From positions 1 through 8,183 of the forward strand of contig CAZSMU010000157.1 in assembly GCA_964607915.1 (NCBI GenBank): a stretch of DNA of 8,183 bases. The letters run 5' to 3'. Shown here piece after piece: positions 6,520 to 8,183 of the stretch (position 1 is its first letter; every line of letters begins with the position of its first letter). Source of the DNA: JADJPL01 sp964607915 (GTDB lineage Bacteria; Bacteroidota; Bacteroidia; Chitinophagales; Saprospiraceae). The notes beneath the pieces are model-generated. The model searched no databases, was not told the origin of the DNA, and saw nothing but the letters and a program-made list of their open reading frames with translations. A program made the position numbers and the translations under genes.

Positions 6520-7470
6520 TCAGGGGTTTGGCGTATTTTTCTTTACCGGCAGGGCGGCCGGCTTGGCCTTGGTCGTGTCGCTGCGCGGCTCAAAAGGACT
6601 GGGCGGAGGGGGCCCTGCGGGTTTCGTCGCCGGCTTGGCAGGCTGCTTGCCTGGTGCGGCTCCATCGGTTGTGGCGGGGTTGTAGGGCAGGGTGGAGTTG
6701 GTCTCCCACCAGTTGCCCCCGCTCTTCTGCGTGGTGTCGGTCGGGACGGTACTCGAACCCGGTACCGGCTGTACGGTATTGACTTGTTCGTAGGTCGGCG
6801 CTACCGGCTGGGGGGTATAGTACGAGTTGTTGTTCATCCCGCTGTTGTTGATATAGCCTGCTTCCGCCTGTATTTCCGCCCAACCGGGCAGTTTGTAGGG
6901 GGTGATGAGGTGTTTGTCGAGGTAGGCCTCGTCGTAGCGGGCAGCCATTTCCTTCATTTCGCGGAAGTGGTTGACCACTTCGGGCACGAGTTTGACCAAT
7001 TCCAGCAGAATGGCGATGGCGATGGCTCCGTCTTCTTTGGTATGGCGCACGTCCTGGAGTACCTGCTGGAAGTTTTGCGCGTAGAAATCAGATAAATCTT
7101 TGAAGTTCAGCTCCAGAGAGCGGGCGTAATCCTTGGGGAACTCGACGATATACTTGAGTTTTTTCTTGTTGAGGAAGTCGTTTTTCATGTTTTCGAGTTC
7201 CTGGTTGAAGCGGTCGGCCGTTTTTTCATATCCGGCGCGCACGCGCTGGATATCTTCCGGTTTGTAGTTGTTGAGTTCCAGTTTGAAGGCAGCTACGCCG
7301 TTTTCCGCCTCCCGGCGCAGGTCTTTGAGGCGCACCATGAAGTCGGCCTGCAGGAATTTGCGCAGCGCCGGGTCTAATTTTTGAGTCGTTCCGGTGGAGG
7401 CGGGCTGTCCCTGGCCCGGGGCGGGGGCAAACAGGCAGCCGAGCGCCAGGAAGAGTAAGGAGTATTTCAT
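6520..7470 (-). CDS. Exported helical protein with Pro/Thr-rich tail (paralogue B)
   Basis: Family not recognised. From the ATG at 7470 the product has 316 residues: a signal peptide (about 1-20), a helical domain (31-200) matching the whole mature part of the upstream gene product, and a 116-residue tail (201-316) absent from that paralogue. The tail is low-complexity: Asn/Tyr-rich first (NNSYYTPQP near 213-222), then Thr/Pro-rich, ending in Pro/Lys/Ala repeats with PPPPSP at 287-292. It probably acts as a disordered linker or wall/partner-binding arm (inference). An in-frame ATG at 7482 would add MAIL; I prefer 7470 because Met-Lys then directly begins the signal peptide, but 7482 is possible. 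ALGC at 9-12 is a poor lipobox, so a lipoprotein is possible but not favoured. The gap to the upstream gene is 14 or 26 bp, and its TGA lies 3 bp before the peptidase gene, implying coupled expression. Confidence 0.83.
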   Translation of the reverse strand: MKYSLLFLALGCLFAPAPGQGQPASTGTTQKLDPALRKFLQADFMVRLKDLRREAENGVAAFKLELNNYKPEDIQRVRAGYEKTADRFNQELENMKNDFLNKKKLKYIVEFPKDYARSLELNFKDLSDFYAQNFQQVLQDVRHTKEDGAIAIAILLELVKLVPEVVNHFREMKEMAARYDEAYLDKHLITPYKLPGWAEIQAEAGYINNSGMNNNSYYTPQPVAPTYEQVNTVQPVPGSSTVPTDTTQKSGGNWWETNSTLPYNPATTDGAAPGKQPAKPATKPAGPPPPSPFEPRSDTTKAKPAALPVKKNTPNP

Positions 7471-7496
7471 GAGGATAGCCATGTGAAAGGTGAAAA

Positions 7497-8099
7497 CTAA
7501 AAGTTGATTTCATCCCACTTTTTGAAGCGGTAGGGCAGTACTAGGTTTTCTTGGAGGAACTTGTCGTCAAACTCCTTGACCGAGGCGCGGAGTTGGGAGA
7601 TGTTGTTGACTAGTTCCGGGGTCAGCTTGGCGAGCTCAGCTACGAGCAGCAGCAGGGAGTTGCCGTCAATGCCGGCATCGGTGACGTCCTGTACGGTGCT
7701 TTGCAGATTGGACTGGTAAAAAGAGGTCAGCCCGTTCACGTCCATAGACAAACCTTTTACATAGTCGTCGGGGAAGTCCTGGATATAGCGGAGCTTGCGA
7801 TCGTCCATGAAATCGGCTTTCATATCGCTGAGCTGGGCGTTGAACTTGTCGGCAGTGCGTTCATAAGCCGCTTTTACGCGATTCACCTCCGCAGGGCTGT
7901 AGCGGCTCTGCTGCTCCTTGAAGGTCAGCACCAGGTTTTCCGCTTCGAGCTTGAGGTCGCGGAACTTTTTCATAAACTCTGTATCGGTAAAAGAGCGTAG
8001 GGCAGCGTCCATTTTTTCCCGGCGCTGTGCGGTGCCGGGCACAGGCAAGAGCAGGACGAGCGCCAGGATAAGCGCTGTGGCGAGGGTTTCTTTTTTCAT
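7497..8099 (-). CDS. Exported helical protein of unknown function (paralogue A)
   Basis: I do not recognise the family. The 200-residue product starts with a signal peptide (Lys2-Lys3, hydrophobic stretch about 6-20, likely cut near GTAQ at 22-25), so it should be exported. The rest is charged, Cys-free and looks almost wholly alpha-helical, with heptad-like stretches about 45-100. Residues 29-198 align without a gap to residues 31-200 of the next gene, about 40% identical by eye. Shared landmarks are EAEN, YExTADxFN, KLxYIxxFPxDY, QDV, LPY and WxEI. It ends just after that domain, so it is the minimal version of the pair. It is first of five tightly spaced genes, ahead of two exported cysteine peptidases. 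A structural, chaperone or inhibitor-like accessory role is conceivable but has no direct support. Start chosen because it gives the signal peptide; no Shine-Dalgarno motif precedes it. Confidence 0.85.
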   Translation of the reverse strand: MKKETLATALILALVLLLPVPGTAQRREKMDAALRSFTDTEFMKKFRDLKLEAENLVLTFKEQQSRYSPAEVNRVKAAYERTADKFNAQLSDMKADFMDDRKLRYIQDFPDDYVKGLSMDVNGLTSFYQSNLQSTVQDVTDAGIDGNSLLLLVAELAKLTPELVNNISQLRASVKEFDDKFLQENLVLPYRFKKWDEINF

Positions 8100-8183
8100 C
8101 TCTATGGCGTTTTAGAATAATCTTATAAACTTTTTGTAAGGGGTCAGCGAGCTGGGAATCCCGGGAAAAGGCCCTTTTGGACT
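8100..8183 (-). promoter_or_regulatory. Leader upstream of the five-gene unit, possible promoter
   Basis: This is the only non-coding stretch of note and sits directly before the first gene. Bases about 8110-8140 are strikingly AT-rich against the GC-rich genes, as expected for a promoter, but I find no exact Bacteroidota TAnnTTTG (-7) or paired TTTG (-33) match. Just upstream are small palindromes: AAAAGGCCCTTTT at 8166-8178 and GGGAATCCC at 8154-8162. They could belong to the end of a preceding gene off the window, but the stems are too short to call a terminator. No Shine-Dalgarno motif is present before the ATG at 8099. Confidence 0.3.

Larger units (their letters stand above)
1..8099 (-). 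other. Probable single operon of five exported proteins
   Basis: Five consecutive minus-strand genes are separated by 14-26, 3, 13 and 25 bp, with no terminator-like hairpin or divergent gene between them. Each product begins with a signal peptide, and four of the five end it in Ala-Gln. The order is helical accessory A, helical accessory B, C1 peptidase, C14 peptidase, repeat protein. Co-transcription is inferred from spacing and strand. The unit continues past the left edge. Confidence 0.75.

Noticed and set aside
8154..8178. Small palindromes that might form a rho-independent terminator
   Set aside because: The stems are 4-5 bp (AAAAG/CTTTT with a 3-base loop; GGGA/TCCC with a 1-base centre), with no separate T-run on either strand. 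Too weak to call.

Overview
The window looks like Bacteroidota DNA, plausibly a GC-rich member of the Saprospiria/Chitinophagales type. The grounds are signal peptides ending in Ala-Gln, SprB-like and PKD/Ig-like surface repeats, beta-propeller repeats of the 'LLAGxT ... LWxKxxGG' kind, and no Shine-Dalgarno motif before any start. Placement below phylum is inference; there is no rRNA, tRNA or housekeeping gene to anchor it. No mobile element, CRISPR array or RNA gene was seen.

All real coding sequence is on the minus strand, so the genes run right to left. After an 83-84 bp leader at the right edge come five genes with gaps of only 3 to about 26 bp, which is strong evidence for one transcript. 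In order of transcription: (A) 8099-7497, a 200-residue exported helical protein; (B) 7470-6520, its paralogue with a Pro/Thr/Asn-rich tail; (C) 6516-5002, an exported papain-like (C1) cysteine peptidase fused to a DUF4384-like domain; (D) 4988-1986, an exported 1000-residue protein with a seven-bladed propeller, Ig/CARDB-like modules and a C14 caspase/metacaspase-like domain with an EF-hand-type loop; (E) 1960 to beyond the left edge, a secreted protein with an SprB-like domain followed by Ig-like modules of strict 76-residue period.

Every product has a signal peptide, so the set should work in the periplasm or at the cell surface. Working model (inference): two cysteine peptidases of unrelated folds (clans CA and CD), both apparently catalytically intact, act with two related helical accessory proteins and a large adhesin-like protein. 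Substrate, order of activation and physiological role cannot be read from the sequence. The combination is the best candidate here for an undescribed system.

The leftmost ~110 bp break the otherwise exact repeat period of gene E and contain inverted repeats. This may be a contig-end or chimera artefact, or a real change of domain.
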